A DNA stretch of 64,000 nucleotides from Terriglobia bacterium (GCA_020073525.1 JAIQFA010000010.1:30945-94944), one strand, 5' to 3'. Shown: positions 26,703-35,400, counted from the stretch's first letter. Numbers and translations: made by a program. The notes: generated by a model from the sequence alone, not told the origin.

Positions 26703-27743
26703 ATGAACGTTCACGTCAGTTACAGGGTCCACAAAACTCCCGACATCGAAAAAGAAATCAGCCACCAGATCGAGAAAATCCAGAAGCGCCTTCACGTCTT
26801 CCGGCCCGAACTGGTTCATCTGAAAGCCGTTGTCGAGCAGAATACGGCGCGCGAGGGAACCCTCGTCTCTCTGAATCTACGCATACCATCCGTTCAACTG
26901 GCCGTGCAGGAGAAAGCCCCGAGCGCGACCGCGGCCATCAAGTCGGCGTTTGACGAACTCATCCAGCAGATTGGGCGGCATAAAGAACTGCTGCGCTCCA
27001 GCCACAAATGGCGGCGCTGGCGCGGAGGGCCACAGGAATCGCCCGAGCCCGGCGTTCCATTCGAGCAGACGCTGGCAGCGGTACTGCCGCCGACCATTTC
27101 CGCCGATGACATTGGTTCGTATGTGAATGCGAATCTTTCGCGGCTCGAGCGTTTTGTGGACCGCGAACTCTACTTCCGCCGCTCCGACGAAGAACTTCCA
27201 GAAGACGGCCTTTCCACCTCCGAGGTCGTAAACGAAGTGATCGCCCGGGCTCTTGGCGACAGCGACCGCCCGGAGAAAATGTCGCTGGAACCGTGGTTGT
27301 ATCACCTTGCCCTGCAGGCCATGAACGAGATGACGACGCGCCTTCAGGAGCTGGAGTCTTCCGTCCATTTGGAAGACAGTCGCCGCCGGCAAAATGTGGA
27401 AGCCTCGGACGAAGCTGGGCTGCAGTTTCATCAGCCCGACGAGGGTTGGACGCGCGAAAGCGCGATCCCCGATCGGCGCGTCTCCACTCCTGAACAAGCC
27501 GCCTACTCCGACGAAGTCATTGCTCTGGTGCAAGCCGCACTTCACGGCGCCGACCGCACCGACCGCGAAGCCTTTCTCCTCTACGGCATAGAAGGTTTCT
27601 CCCTCACTGAAATTGCCGCCATTACCGGACGGCATCCGGAGGCCGTGCGCGAGTCCGTGCAGCGGGCACGCGACTGTGTGCGCAGCGCGCCTTCGATCGC
27701 GAGCGAATTTCACAGCGAACTCTTAGTCAAAACTCGAATCTAA
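26703..27743 (+). CDS. HPF/RaiA-like domain fused to sigma-70-like domains
   Basis: The 346-aa protein has an unusual fusion. Residues 1-100 (MNVHVSYRVHKTPDIEKEIS..., VQEKAPSATAAIKSAFDELIQQI) follow the ribosome hibernation factor/S30EA fold. After a basic linker (HKWRRWRGGPQ), residues about 135-215 look like a sigma-70 region 2 of ECF size (EVVNEVIARALGD, LEPWLYHLALQAMNE). Residues about 262-325 are region-4-like (STPEQAAYSDEVIALVQAAL, DREAFLLYGIEGFSLTEIAA, GRHPEAVRESVQRARDCV). The first domain would bind the 30S subunit and the rest could bind RNA polymerase or DNA. The baeRF-type gene follows 39 bp later on the same strand. Function is not established. Confidence 0.8.
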   Translation: MNVHVSYRVHKTPDIEKEISHQIEKIQKRLHVFRPELVHLKAVVEQNTAREGTLVSLNLRIPSVQLAVQEKAPSATAAIKSAFDELIQQIGRHKELLRSSHKWRRWRGGPQESPEPGVPFEQTLAAVLPPTISADDIGSYVNANLSRLERFVDRELYFRRSDEELPEDGLSTSEVVNEVIARALGDSDRPEKMSLEPWLYHLALQAMNEMTTRLQELESSVHLEDSRRRQNVEASDEAGLQFHQPDEGWTRESAIPDRRVSTPEQAAYSDEVIALVQAALHGADRTDREAFLLYGIEGFSLTEIAAITGRHPEAVRESVQRARDCVRSAPSIASEFHSELLVKTRI

Positions 27744-27782
27744 TAACCAGTACCAGCATCTCAGCATTGAAGGAGCGTCGAG

Positions 27783-28958
27783 ATGATGACCCGGGACGAA
27801 ATCCGTGAATTGGCAGCTTTTCAAGCGGACGAAACCAAAGGGGCGTGTGCCCTGAGTTTTTACTTTCAACCTGATCCTCCCCAGGATCGTTCCCATCGCC
27901 ACGAAGCAATTGTCGCCAAGGATGTCGTCAAGCAGGCGCTGAAAAGCGCTGCGGCTGTCGGCAAGAATGGTTTTCTTCACGCGGACCTGGATCGGGTTCT
28001 CGATCTGGCCACGAACCTCCGCGGCCACGCCCGGGGGAGGGCAGTTTTCGCCTGCGCGGCTCAGAATTTCTGGAAAGAGTACGAATTGCCTCCGCAACTC
28101 GGAGGCACGCACATTTATCTGCAGTCCCAGTTTCAGTTGAAGCCATTGGCCGCCTTGCTGGGAGCGCAACCCGCACTTTGCGTTGCCATGGTTGACCGGC
28201 AGCGAGCCCGTCTCTTCGATCTTCGCCTGGACGACTTGCGCGAACGCGGAGCGATTGTCCACATGCTCTCACGCAATGGATCGAGCTATGGTTACAACGG
28301 CTACGAAGGCGGCCATGCTGAGCGCCGCGTGTCGGAAGAAGCGCTGCAACACTTCAAGGCTGTCTCAGAACGGCTGCGGAACGATTTCGAGAGAGGCATT
28401 TGGGAGCGGCTCATTGTGGGGTGCCAGGATGCGAACTGGTCCGAGTTCGAGTCCCACCTTCACCCTGATGTCAAAAAGCGCCTGATTGGCCGCTTCTCCG
28501 CCGATGTGGCCAGCGTTTCGAATGAAGAAATTCGCGATCACGCTGCTGCCGAACTCAACCGCTGGATCGCAGAACGAGGTTCCAAGAAGGCAAGCGAAGC
28601 GCTGGATTTCGCTAAGTCCAACGGGCGCGGTGTCAGCGGCCTCCGCCGCGTGCTGCAAGCCCTGGAAACTGGGGAAGTGCAGAGTATCTTCCTCAGCGAA
28701 AACTTTGCTGCTCGGGTTGTGCAGTGCCCCAACTGCGGCCACCTTGACGCCCATCTGGTCACGTCCTGCGTCGCCTGCGGACACGCCACTCGTGAACTGA
28801 ACGACGTCTGCGATGCCATTATCCCCATCGCCATCCGGCGCGATATTGAATTGTTCTATCTGAAGGACCACGCCGACCTGGATCGCGCCGGGAACATCGC
28901 GGCGCTTCTGCGCTTCCGCTCCGATCAGACCACTGGACAGATCGCAGCCGCGTCATAG
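27783..28958 (+). CDS. Bacterial archaeo-eukaryotic release factor 1-like protein (baeRF family 10 type)
   Basis: The 391-aa protein starts DEIRELAAFQADETKGACAL and shows the eRF1-like layout of the bacterial aeRF1 families. The domain-2 loop that carries GGQ in eRF1 reads YEGGHAERRVSEEALQHF here (Gly176-Gly177-His178), so Gln is replaced by His. The domain-3 region has a four-Cys zinc ribbon, CPNCGH...CVACGH (Cys315, 318, 329, 332). Such proteins are thought to act on stalled ribosomes or peptidyl-tRNA. Its ATG lies 39 bp after the HPF-sigma fusion gene with GGAGCGTCG upstream, which suggests one operon. Confidence 0.82.
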   Translation: MMTRDEIRELAAFQADETKGACALSFYFQPDPPQDRSHRHEAIVAKDVVKQALKSAAAVGKNGFLHADLDRVLDLATNLRGHARGRAVFACAAQNFWKEYELPPQLGGTHIYLQSQFQLKPLAALLGAQPALCVAMVDRQRARLFDLRLDDLRERGAIVHMLSRNGSSYGYNGYEGGHAERRVSEEALQHFKAVSERLRNDFERGIWERLIVGCQDANWSEFESHLHPDVKKRLIGRFSADVASVSNEEIRDHAAAELNRWIAERGSKKASEALDFAKSNGRGVSGLRRVLQALETGEVQSIFLSENFAARVVQCPNCGHLDAHLVTSCVACGHATRELNDVCDAIIPIAIRRDIELFYLKDHADLDRAGNIAALLRFRSDQTTGQIAAAS

Positions 28959-28971
28959 CCAGATCAGTCGA

Positions 28972-29006
28972 AGACGGGGCCGCCGGAAACTCCAGCAGCC
29001 CCGTCT
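28972..29006. terminator. 9-bp stem between convergent genes
   Basis: AGACGGGGC (28972-28980) pairs with GCCCCGTCT (28998-29006). It lies between the ends of the baeRF gene and the S9 peptidase and probably ends transcripts from both sides, though there is no clear T-run. Confidence 0.5.
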
Positions 29007-29030
29007 CACGACACCGGTTGGCCTGAGCGG

Positions 29031-30962
29031 CTATTGTTTGACGCTGTCGAGTAGTTTCTGTTCCGCGTCGCTCGGCGGTTCGTGCCTTCCTCCGAGATAC
29101 TTTGCCAGGAATTCTTCCGCCGCCGCATTGAAAGCCATACGGTTTTCAGGACGGGCAAAACCATGTCCCTCGTCCGGAAAGACGAAGTACACGACGGGCT
29201 TGTTGTTCTTGCGCATGGCGGCAACAATCTGGTCGCTTTCCGCCTTGTTGACGCGCGGATCGTTGGCACCCTGGCCGATCATCAACGGCACCTTGATTTG
29301 GTCGGCTTTAAATAATGGCGATTGCGATTTAAGGAATTCCTCGTTGTCTCCCATGCGTTTGTGGAAGACGGCGAGCAGCGTAGACCAGTAGGGAGGAATT
29401 GTTTTCAACAACGTGTTCAGGTTCGAGGGACCAACTATATCAACGCCGCATGCGAAGGCGTCGGGCGCGAAGGCGACGCCCGCAAGGGTAGCGTAGCCGC
29501 CGTAGCTGCCTCCCATAATGCAAACTTTGGCGGAAGCGGCGATACCTTCCTTCACCGCCCAGTCTTTACCGTCGAGGAGGTCGGTATGCATAGTACCGGC
29601 CCACTGCCGATCACCAGCGTTCAGGTACTGTTTGCCGTAGCCGGTCGAGGCACGGAAGTTTGGCTGAAGGACCGCGTATCCACGATTGGCGAGCCACTGC
29701 GCATAGGGATCGTATCCCCAGAGATCGCGTCCCCAAGGACCGCCGTGCGGGAAAATGACCATGGACAAGTTCTTCGGGTCGATTCCCGCGGGAGTTGTTA
29801 GATATCCATAGATCGTCATCCCGTCGCGTGCCTTGTACTGGATCGGCTTCACTTTGGCAAGTTTGAAGTTCTCGAGTGCTGGACGGTTGCTGAAAAGGGC
29901 CGTCGCTTTCTTGCTGGCGCGGTCGTAGAGGTAGTAGTAGATCGGAGCGTCGTCCCCTTCAAAGGCCACGACCCACTTGTCGTCAGCCAAGTCGCGGCTG
30001 ATGTCACTGATGTCAGCATCGCGGACCTTCTTGAGGGCATCGAAATCAGGCTGCAGGGCAGGGTCAAGAATCTGGAAGTCACGGCGCTCGCGCAAGAAGA
30101 CCACGGCCTGAAGCTTGCTGGTTTGGGGTTGGGTGACCACAAACGAAACATCAAATTGCGGATCTTCGGAAATGACTGTGCGCTTGGCGGTCGCGATGTC
30201 GACTGCAACGAGGCGGGCGGCATTCGCATCCAGGGAGGTGATGACCCACAACGCACGATTGTCCGGAGAAAACCCCGAGATGTTGCCCAAGGTTTCTTCC
30301 GGTCCCCACTTCATCAATTCGCGCCAGGGAGATTTGGCGCCGTCGCGCACGCGAATGATCGTGCCGCCGTCAGGCGTCGTCACCTGTGCGGCGCGGACCT
30401 GCAAGTCGTGATCGGGCTGAAAACCGGCGACATCGCCAGGATTTTCTGTGTCGAGGGTAAGTTCGCCAGTCCCGAGATTCACCCGGTAGATGTCGAACAC
30501 CTTGGGATCGCGCTTGTTCAACTGGATGAGGGCGGTCTCTGGATGAGCAGGCTCCAGAGCGACGATGTCGGCGCGAACCTTATCGAAGGGCGTCAAGTCG
30601 CGCGTTTGCTTGGTAGCAATGGTGGTTTGAAAGACGCGCCAGTTCTCATCGCCGTTCTGATCCTGGGCATAGAGGATGCTCTTCGAGTCGTACTGCCAAA
30701 ATAAATTGCGGATTCCGCGCTTACGGTCGTTCGTGATGGCGCGATCGTCAGTCTTGCCCAGCGTGCGTACCCAGATGTTGAGCACACCTTGGTCGGGCGC
30801 AAGATAGGCGAGCAGCGTTCCATCGGGCGAAATTTGGGGTGAGGAGCGTTCAGGATTGCCGAATAAGACACTGCGTGGAATCAATTGGGTCTGAGCTAGT
30901 GTGAGTGCGCTGAGGGCAAGGAGAAGAAACAGAGCCAGGTAGGCAGAACGGGAACGGATCAT
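29031..30962 (-). CDS. Exported S9 family peptidase (second copy)
   Basis: The 643-aa protein has a signal peptide (AYLALFLLLALSALTLAQ) and a propeller domain (about 35-385). The alpha/beta-hydrolase domain carries Ser486 in GGSYGGYA, Asp568 in GANDPRVN and His600 in DEGHGFARPEN. It is a paralogue of the 515-2506 enzyme but diverged outside the catalytic blocks. It probably degrades peptides in the periplasm. It is convergent with the baeRF gene and divergent from the MBL gene. Confidence 0.93.
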   Translation of the reverse strand: MIRSRSAYLALFLLLALSALTLAQTQLIPRSVLFGNPERSSPQISPDGTLLAYLAPDQGVLNIWVRTLGKTDDRAITNDRKRGIRNLFWQYDSKSILYAQDQNGDENWRVFQTTIATKQTRDLTPFDKVRADIVALEPAHPETALIQLNKRDPKVFDIYRVNLGTGELTLDTENPGDVAGFQPDHDLQVRAAQVTTPDGGTIIRVRDGAKSPWRELMKWGPEETLGNISGFSPDNRALWVITSLDANAARLVAVDIATAKRTVISEDPQFDVSFVVTQPQTSKLQAVVFLRERRDFQILDPALQPDFDALKKVRDADISDISRDLADDKWVVAFEGDDAPIYYYLYDRASKKATALFSNRPALENFKLAKVKPIQYKARDGMTIYGYLTTPAGIDPKNLSMVIFPHGGPWGRDLWGYDPYAQWLANRGYAVLQPNFRASTGYGKQYLNAGDRQWAGTMHTDLLDGKDWAVKEGIAASAKVCIMGGSYGGYATLAGVAFAPDAFACGVDIVGPSNLNTLLKTIPPYWSTLLAVFHKRMGDNEEFLKSQSPLFKADQIKVPLMIGQGANDPRVNKAESDQIVAAMRKNNKPVVYFVFPDEGHGFARPENRMAFNAAAEEFLAKYLGGRHEPPSDAEQKLLDSVKQ

Positions 30963-31093
30963 CGAATGATCTCCGAGGTCGGCTGAATTGTACGCGAATC
31001 TAGATACGGCGGGGAACCGAGGCTTGTTCCGTGAAATGTTCAGTGTGGTTGCCGGGTATGGTGGAATCCGACGGCCTGAGCGAAAATGAATTC

Positions 31094-31723
31094 ATGATTC
31101 ACAAGATCCTTCCAGTTGGCCCGTTGCAATGTAACTGCTCGATCATAGGCGACGAGACCACGCACGAAGCCATGGTCATCGATCCTGGTGACGACATTGA
31201 AGATGTTCTCGCCATCGTCCGCCAGCACAAACTGGAAGTGAAGCAGATCATCATCACCCACGCCCACATCGATCACGTGGGCGGAGCGATGAAACTGCGC
31301 GCGCAGACGGGCGCCCCAATTCTGCTCAATCAGAATGACTACGCGCTGCTGAAAATGCTCGACGTGCAAGCGTCCTGGCTCGGCATGGCCGCGCCGGGCG
31401 CGGTTGCCATCGAAGCGAGTATCGGGGATGGGGAATCGTTGCAGACGGGAAATCTGAAGGCCAACGTGCTTCACACTCCCGGGCACACCGAGGGCAGCGT
31501 CTGCCTCTATTTTCCCACGGAGAAATTACTGATTGCCGGCGACACTCTGTTCGCCCGCAGCATCGGCCGCACCGATCTCCCGGGAGGCTCGTTCGAGAAA
31601 ATCATGCGGTCGCTGCACGACCGCGTATTAACTTTGCCAGATGAAACTCTGGTGATCCCTGGGCACGGCCCGAAGACAAGCATCGGAGAGGAAAGGGAAG
31701 AGAACCCATTCTTGAAAGGCTAG
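31094..31723 (+). CDS. MBL-fold metallo-hydrolase (glyoxalase II-like)
   Basis: From ATG 31094 the protein is 209 aa and begins MIHKILPVGPLQCNCSIIG, the usual start of this family. Upstream in-frame ATGs (31031, 31058) lack conserved sequence. THAHIDHVGG is the dinuclear metal motif, HTPGHTEGSVCLYF and LIAGDTLFARSIGRTDLPGG follow, and VIPGHGPKTSIGEE supplies the last His. Members hydrolyse thioesters such as S-lactoylglutathione, or other small substrates. The physiological substrate is unknown. Confidence 0.9.
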   Translation: MIHKILPVGPLQCNCSIIGDETTHEAMVIDPGDDIEDVLAIVRQHKLEVKQIIITHAHIDHVGGAMKLRAQTGAPILLNQNDYALLKMLDVQASWLGMAAPGAVAIEASIGDGESLQTGNLKANVLHTPGHTEGSVCLYFPTEKLLIAGDTLFARSIGRTDLPGGSFEKIMRSLHDRVLTLPDETLVIPGHGPKTSIGEEREENPFLKG

Positions 31724-31824
31724 GTCTCAGGTGGTAGGTCTCAGGAAAGACTCTGTGAAGCCGGACTTAGGACATCAGCAAGGACCAGGTTTTGCCTTTC
31801 CTGAGACCTAAAGACCTGAGACCT
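31722..31824. repeat. 28-bp imperfect inverted repeat between convergent genes
   Basis: The left arm (31722-31749, AGGTCTCAGGTGGTAGGTCT...) is nearly repeated inverted at 31796-31824. The loop is about 46 bp. It fills the whole gap between the MBL gene and secG and ends within a base of the secG stop codon, so it may act as a two-way terminator. Confidence 0.8.
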
Positions 31825-32172
31825 TTAGTTTTGTGGCGCCTGGTTCTGAGGAACGGTCGGCGGCGCGGATGGAGCGGGAGTCGCTGGCTGCGATTTCGTC
31901 TGCGATGGCTTTACGCCGGAAAGCACGGACGTAGGTCCAGTCTTCCGCGCCGCAAAGATCGAAAGCGTGATTGACGTGAGCATGAAAACGATTGCGGACC
32001 AAGTCGTCGCCCGGGAAAGAACCGAAGCCGCGCCCCGCGGGCCAAACGCCGTCTGACTGCCCTGACCGCCGAAAGCGGCCGCCAAGTCGCCGCTCTTGCC
32101 GCTCTGCAGCAACACCACCCCAATCAGAAACAGGCAAACGATCACGTGAATCACTACGATCAAAATGGTCAT
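31825..32172 (-). CDS. secG: Preprotein translocase subunit SecG
   Basis: The 115-aa protein has two TM helices (ILIVVIHVIVCLFLIGVVLLQ, TTWSAIVFMLTSITLSIFA) joined by GKSGDLAAAFGGQGSQTAFG, the signature cytoplasmic loop of SecG. It supports SecYEG protein export. The C-terminal Pro/Gln-rich tail of about 40 residues is longer than in Escherichia coli. A tRNA-Leu gene lies upstream on the same strand, an arrangement seen in many bacteria. Confidence 0.95.
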   Translation of the reverse strand: MTILIVVIHVIVCLFLIGVVLLQSGKSGDLAAAFGGQGSQTAFGPRGAASVLSRATTWSAIVFMLTSITLSIFAARKTGPTSVLSGVKPSQTKSQPATPAPSAPPTVPQNQAPQN

Positions 32173-32263
32173 GACAAAAAGACTCCGTCCGGGCTACAGG
32201 CCCGATTCAAATTCCAATCTTCGGTTCAGCAATCCCTGAAACAATTCGCGGGAATCAGTGCGA

Positions 32264-32348
32264 TGGTGCGGAAGGGGGGATTTGAACCCCCACGCCTTTC
32301 GGCGCCACCCCCTCAAGATGGTGTGTCTGCCAGTTCCACCACTTCCGC
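32264..32348 (-). tRNA. tRNA-Leu (anticodon GAG)
   Basis: The minus strand folds into an 85-nt class II tRNA. The acceptor GCGGAAG pairs with CTTCCGC. The anticodon stem CCATC/GGTGG encloses TTGAGGG, with GAG at 32312-32314. The long variable arm is CGCC-GAAA-GGCG and the T arm is GGGGG-TTCAAAT-CCCCC. The CCA end is encoded at 32264-32266. It reads CUC and CUU codons. Confidence 0.97.
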
Positions 32349-32704
32349 TTTAAAATCAATCGCTTGCAGACTGTTTGAGGGAAGATCGAAGTCTGCGGGG
32401 CAGACGCCGGGACTCGTAGTTCAGACGACTTCAACAGCGGCGCACCACTGTGCCTGGCATCATGCTTCCTCAATGTTTATACACGGTCAAACGAGGCTGT
32501 TCAAGTTCGCACGCGCTCAGGTGGTTCCCAAAAACCCTTTACACAAGGGACACGAAGTTACACGAAGGCTAAATCTGCTTCGGGCTTCCTTCGTGATCCT
32601 TCGTGCCCTTTGTGGTTGAGGAAGTCCGGGAGCTGGCACCCTCACATTTGCGTGCCGTCGTGGTTACGTTTATGTTGAGATGCGCTCCTCGACTCCATCC
32701 CTTT
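32349..32704. other. 356-bp gap with family B repeat, no gene seen
   Basis: The gap between tRNA-Leu and the sugar transporter holds no convincing gene. At 32541-32557 and 32599-32616 it carries a diverged copy of the inverted repeat at 18530-18606 (ACACAAGGGACACGAAG with CTTCGTGCCCTTTGTGGT). The rest has no clear promoter or RNA. Confidence 0.7.
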
Positions 32705-34030
32705 ATGAATGGTCGCGTCTTCTTCTGGTCGCTCACTTCCGCACTTGCCGGGTTCCTTTTCGGTTTTGACACGGTCGTCATCTCCGGTGCGGAAAAAACA
32801 ATTCAGTCGCTGTGGGGTTTGAGTAACGGACTCCACGGGATCGCCATGGCTTCCGCACTCTACGGCACGGTAGTGGGTTCGCTGATCGGCGGTTGGCCTA
32901 CGGACCGATTCGGACGCAAAGCCACGCTGCTCTGGATCGGTGTTCTTTACTTTGTCGGCGCGGTCGGGTCGGGATTGGCAACCAACGTCTGGTTGTTCAT
33001 CGGCGCGCGCGTCATTGGCGGTCTGGGCATCGGCATTTCGACCGTGGCTGCGCCGCTGTACATCTCGGAGATCGCTCCGCCCAAACAACGGGGGCGGCTG
33101 GCCGGTATGTTTCAGTTCAACATTGTCTTTGGCATCCTGATCGCGTTTGTATCCAATGCGCTGCTCGCAGGCATCGGCGCGAATGCCTGGCGCTGGATGC
33201 TGGGCGTGGCCGCGTTTCCCTCTCTGCTCTACGCTCTGCTTTGTTTCGGCCTGCCCGAAAGCCCCCGCTGGCTTCTGGGCAGAAAGGGTGATCGCAAGGC
33301 GGGATTGGACGTCCTGCAACGCATCGAACCGCAAGCCTCCAAGGCCGAGATCGAAGCCGAGGCGAACGAGATTGCCGCTGCTTCCACGGAAAAAGCGTCT
33401 TCGGGACATTTCTGGACGAATCGTCTGCGTAGACCGATCCTGCTGGCGATCTTGATTGCCTTCTTCAACCAACTCTCCGGCATCAATGCGATTCTCTATT
33501 TCGCGCCACGCATCTTCGAACTCACCGGTCTGGGCGCGAAGGCGGCGCTGCTTCAGTCCATCGGGATCGGCGTCACCAATCTGGTCTTCACCTTTGTCGG
33601 CCTCTGGCTGATTGACCGGCTGGGCCGCCGCACGCTTCTCTTTATTGGCTCGTTCGGCTATATCGCTTCACTCGGCATGGTTGCCTGGGCCTTCTTTACC
33701 GGGCATTTCACAATCGTGCCGGTTTGCATCTTCGCCTTTATCGCGGCGCATGCCATCGGGCAGGGAGCGGTGATCTGGGTGTTTATCTCCGAGATATTTC
33801 CGAACCGACACCGTGCGGAAGGCCAAGCGCTCGGCAGCTTCACGCACTGGATCTTCGCCGCGTTGCTCACCACTTTCTTCCCCAAGATGGTGTCGGCCTT
33901 TCCGCCCGGATACGTGTTCTCATTTTTCGCCGGCATGATGGTGCTGCAACTGATTTGGGTGAAGACGATGGTCCCGGAGACGAAGGGAGTGCCGCTGGAA
34001 CAAATCCAGAAACAACTGGGCATGGGATAA
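32705..34030 (+). CDS. MFS sugar porter family transporter
   Basis: From ATG 32705 the protein is 441 aa with 12 predicted TM helices. The start MNGRVFFWSLTSALAGFLFG fits the first helix, while upstream in-frame sequence is non-conserved and overlaps the repeat. Sugar-porter signatures are present: GFDTVVISG, DRFGRKATL, PESPRWLLGRKGD, QLSGINAILYFAPRIF and DRLGRRTLLF. It probably imports a hexose or pentose by proton symport. The PfkB kinase gene follows after 6 bp, which supports a sugar uptake and phosphorylation operon. Confidence 0.92.
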   Translation: MNGRVFFWSLTSALAGFLFGFDTVVISGAEKTIQSLWGLSNGLHGIAMASALYGTVVGSLIGGWPTDRFGRKATLLWIGVLYFVGAVGSGLATNVWLFIGARVIGGLGIGISTVAAPLYISEIAPPKQRGRLAGMFQFNIVFGILIAFVSNALLAGIGANAWRWMLGVAAFPSLLYALLCFGLPESPRWLLGRKGDRKAGLDVLQRIEPQASKAEIEAEANEIAAASTEKASSGHFWTNRLRRPILLAILIAFFNQLSGINAILYFAPRIFELTGLGAKAALLQSIGIGVTNLVFTFVGLWLIDRLGRRTLLFIGSFGYIASLGMVAWAFFTGHFTIVPVCIFAFIAAHAIGQGAVIWVFISEIFPNRHRAEGQALGSFTHWIFAALLTTFFPKMVSAFPPGYVFSFFAGMMVLQLIWVKTMVPETKGVPLEQIQKQLGMG

Positions 34031-34036
34031 GTCGCG

Positions 34037-34945
34037 ATGGACGTTCACGTAGTCGGCATCGGCGAAGTGCTGTGGGACTTGCTGCTCACCGGACCGCAGT
34101 TGGGTGGAGCTCCGGCAAACTTCGCGTATCATGCGCACGCGCTCGGTGCGCAGACCCATGTCATCACGAGCGTCGGGAACGACGACTACGGGCGCGAAAT
34201 CATTCGCCGCTTTCAGGCCATGGGCTTGTCGGACGCCGCCGTGCAGGTGGATGAAACGGCGCCTACCGGAACGGCGACGGTCACGCTCTCCGGCGATGGA
34301 CTGGCCCATTTCACCATCCAAGAAAACGTGGCTTGGGACCACATCGCTTTGACCAGCGAGGCGGCCGCAGTTGTGAGCCAGGCGGACGCAATCTGTTTCG
34401 GCAGCCTGGCCCAGCGCAGCGAACTGTCGCGCCACACGATTCAGCGATTGATCGCGGCGACCCCGGCAAACGCGCTTCGCGTTTTTGACATCAATCTGCG
34501 GCAACAATTTTATTCGCGCGACGTAATCGAGCGATCGTTGCAGTTGGCAAACGTGTTGAAGTTGAATGACGACGAGCTGCCATCTTTGGCCGCAATGTTT
34601 AACCTCACGCGCTCGACCGAGAATCAGATGGAACAACTGGCTCGAGCATTCAGCCTTCGAGTGGTTGCACTAACGCGTGGGGCGAATGGCAGCCTGCTTT
34701 ATCGGAAGGATGAGGAGGAAGTGTGGTGGTCCGAGTGCTTATCCCGTCCGGTGCAGGTCGTCGATACTGTGGGCGCGGGAGATTCGTTCACTGCGGCGCT
34801 GGTTCTGGGGCTGCTCCGAAAGATGGACCTGGACGAAATCAATATGCTGGCGGACGAAGTGGCGCGATATGTCTGTTCCCAAGCGGGAGCGACTCCACCG
34901 ATGCCGGCAGAATTTGCCAGAAAGTTTTCGATGGCGCCAGAGTGA
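34037..34945 (+). CDS. PfkB family carbohydrate kinase, probable fructokinase
   Basis: The 302-aa ribokinase-fold protein begins with GIGEVLWDLL and has the substrate motif GGAPANFAYHAHALG. The ATP/anion-hole motif is DTVGAGDSFTAALVLG with the catalytic Asp. The GEVLWD...GGAPANFA pair is typical of fructokinases. It likely phosphorylates the sugar brought in by the upstream transporter. Its stop codon overlaps the next GTG start by 4 bp (GTGA). Confidence 0.9.
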   Translation: MDVHVVGIGEVLWDLLLTGPQLGGAPANFAYHAHALGAQTHVITSVGNDDYGREIIRRFQAMGLSDAAVQVDETAPTGTATVTLSGDGLAHFTIQENVAWDHIALTSEAAAVVSQADAICFGSLAQRSELSRHTIQRLIAATPANALRVFDINLRQQFYSRDVIERSLQLANVLKLNDDELPSLAAMFNLTRSTENQMEQLARAFSLRVVALTRGANGSLLYRKDEEEVWWSECLSRPVQVVDTVGAGDSFTAALVLGLLRKMDLDEINMLADEVARYVCSQAGATPPMPAEFARKFSMAPE

Positions 34946-35400
34946 CAACTGCCGATCACTTTCGAATCACGACCTCCGCTCTCGGGCGCTGGGCCGTCGC
35001 TCAACTGCAGGACTCGCTCGCGGTCGGCATCCTGTGGCTGGTGGGATTGTGGATCATTCGCGTCCCATGGGCTCCGCTGTGGGCGCTGCTGGCCTCAGTG
35101 TTGCAGATCATTCCCCACTTCGGGCCCATCCTTGGATTGCTCGGCCCGGTCCTGGCTGCCGCCCTCCGTTGGCAAGACTGGCAACATCCGTTCTACGTGC
35201 TCATTCTGTATGCGGTGATCGTCGTCGTGGATGGTTTCCTGCTCCAGCCCTACATCATGCGACGGGTTGCGCGAGTACCCATGTGGGCGTCGATTCTGGT
35301 CCCACTCGTCCTTGGATTCGTGATCCCGTTCTGGGGATTCCTGCTGGCGCCTCCGCTGCTGGCGGTGGTGTATGCATATAAATCACGACGAACCACTTGA
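34942..35400 (+). CDS. Half-size AI-2E family permease-like protein
   Basis: A GTG at 34942 overlaps the kinase stop and gives a 152-aa membrane protein. APLWALLASVLQIIPHFGPILG matches the conserved central block of AI-2E/PurR-type permeases (PF01594), and DGFLLQPYIMRRVARVP follows as usual. Full-length members have about 350 residues and eight TM helices. Here only the C-terminal half is present, with about four helices. It may be a decayed remnant or a real short form. Transport function is doubtful. Confidence 0.65.
   Translation: MTTADHFRITTSALGRWAVAQLQDSLAVGILWLVGLWIIRVPWAPLWALLASVLQIIPHFGPILGLLGPVLAAALRWQDWQHPFYVLILYAVIVVVDGFLLQPYIMRRVARVPMWASILVPLVLGFVIPFWGFLLAPPLLAVVYAYKSRRTT

Noticed and set aside
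34677..35381. 234-codon frame across the kinase and permease genes
   Set aside because: It is out of frame with both recognised products and has no conserved blocks.
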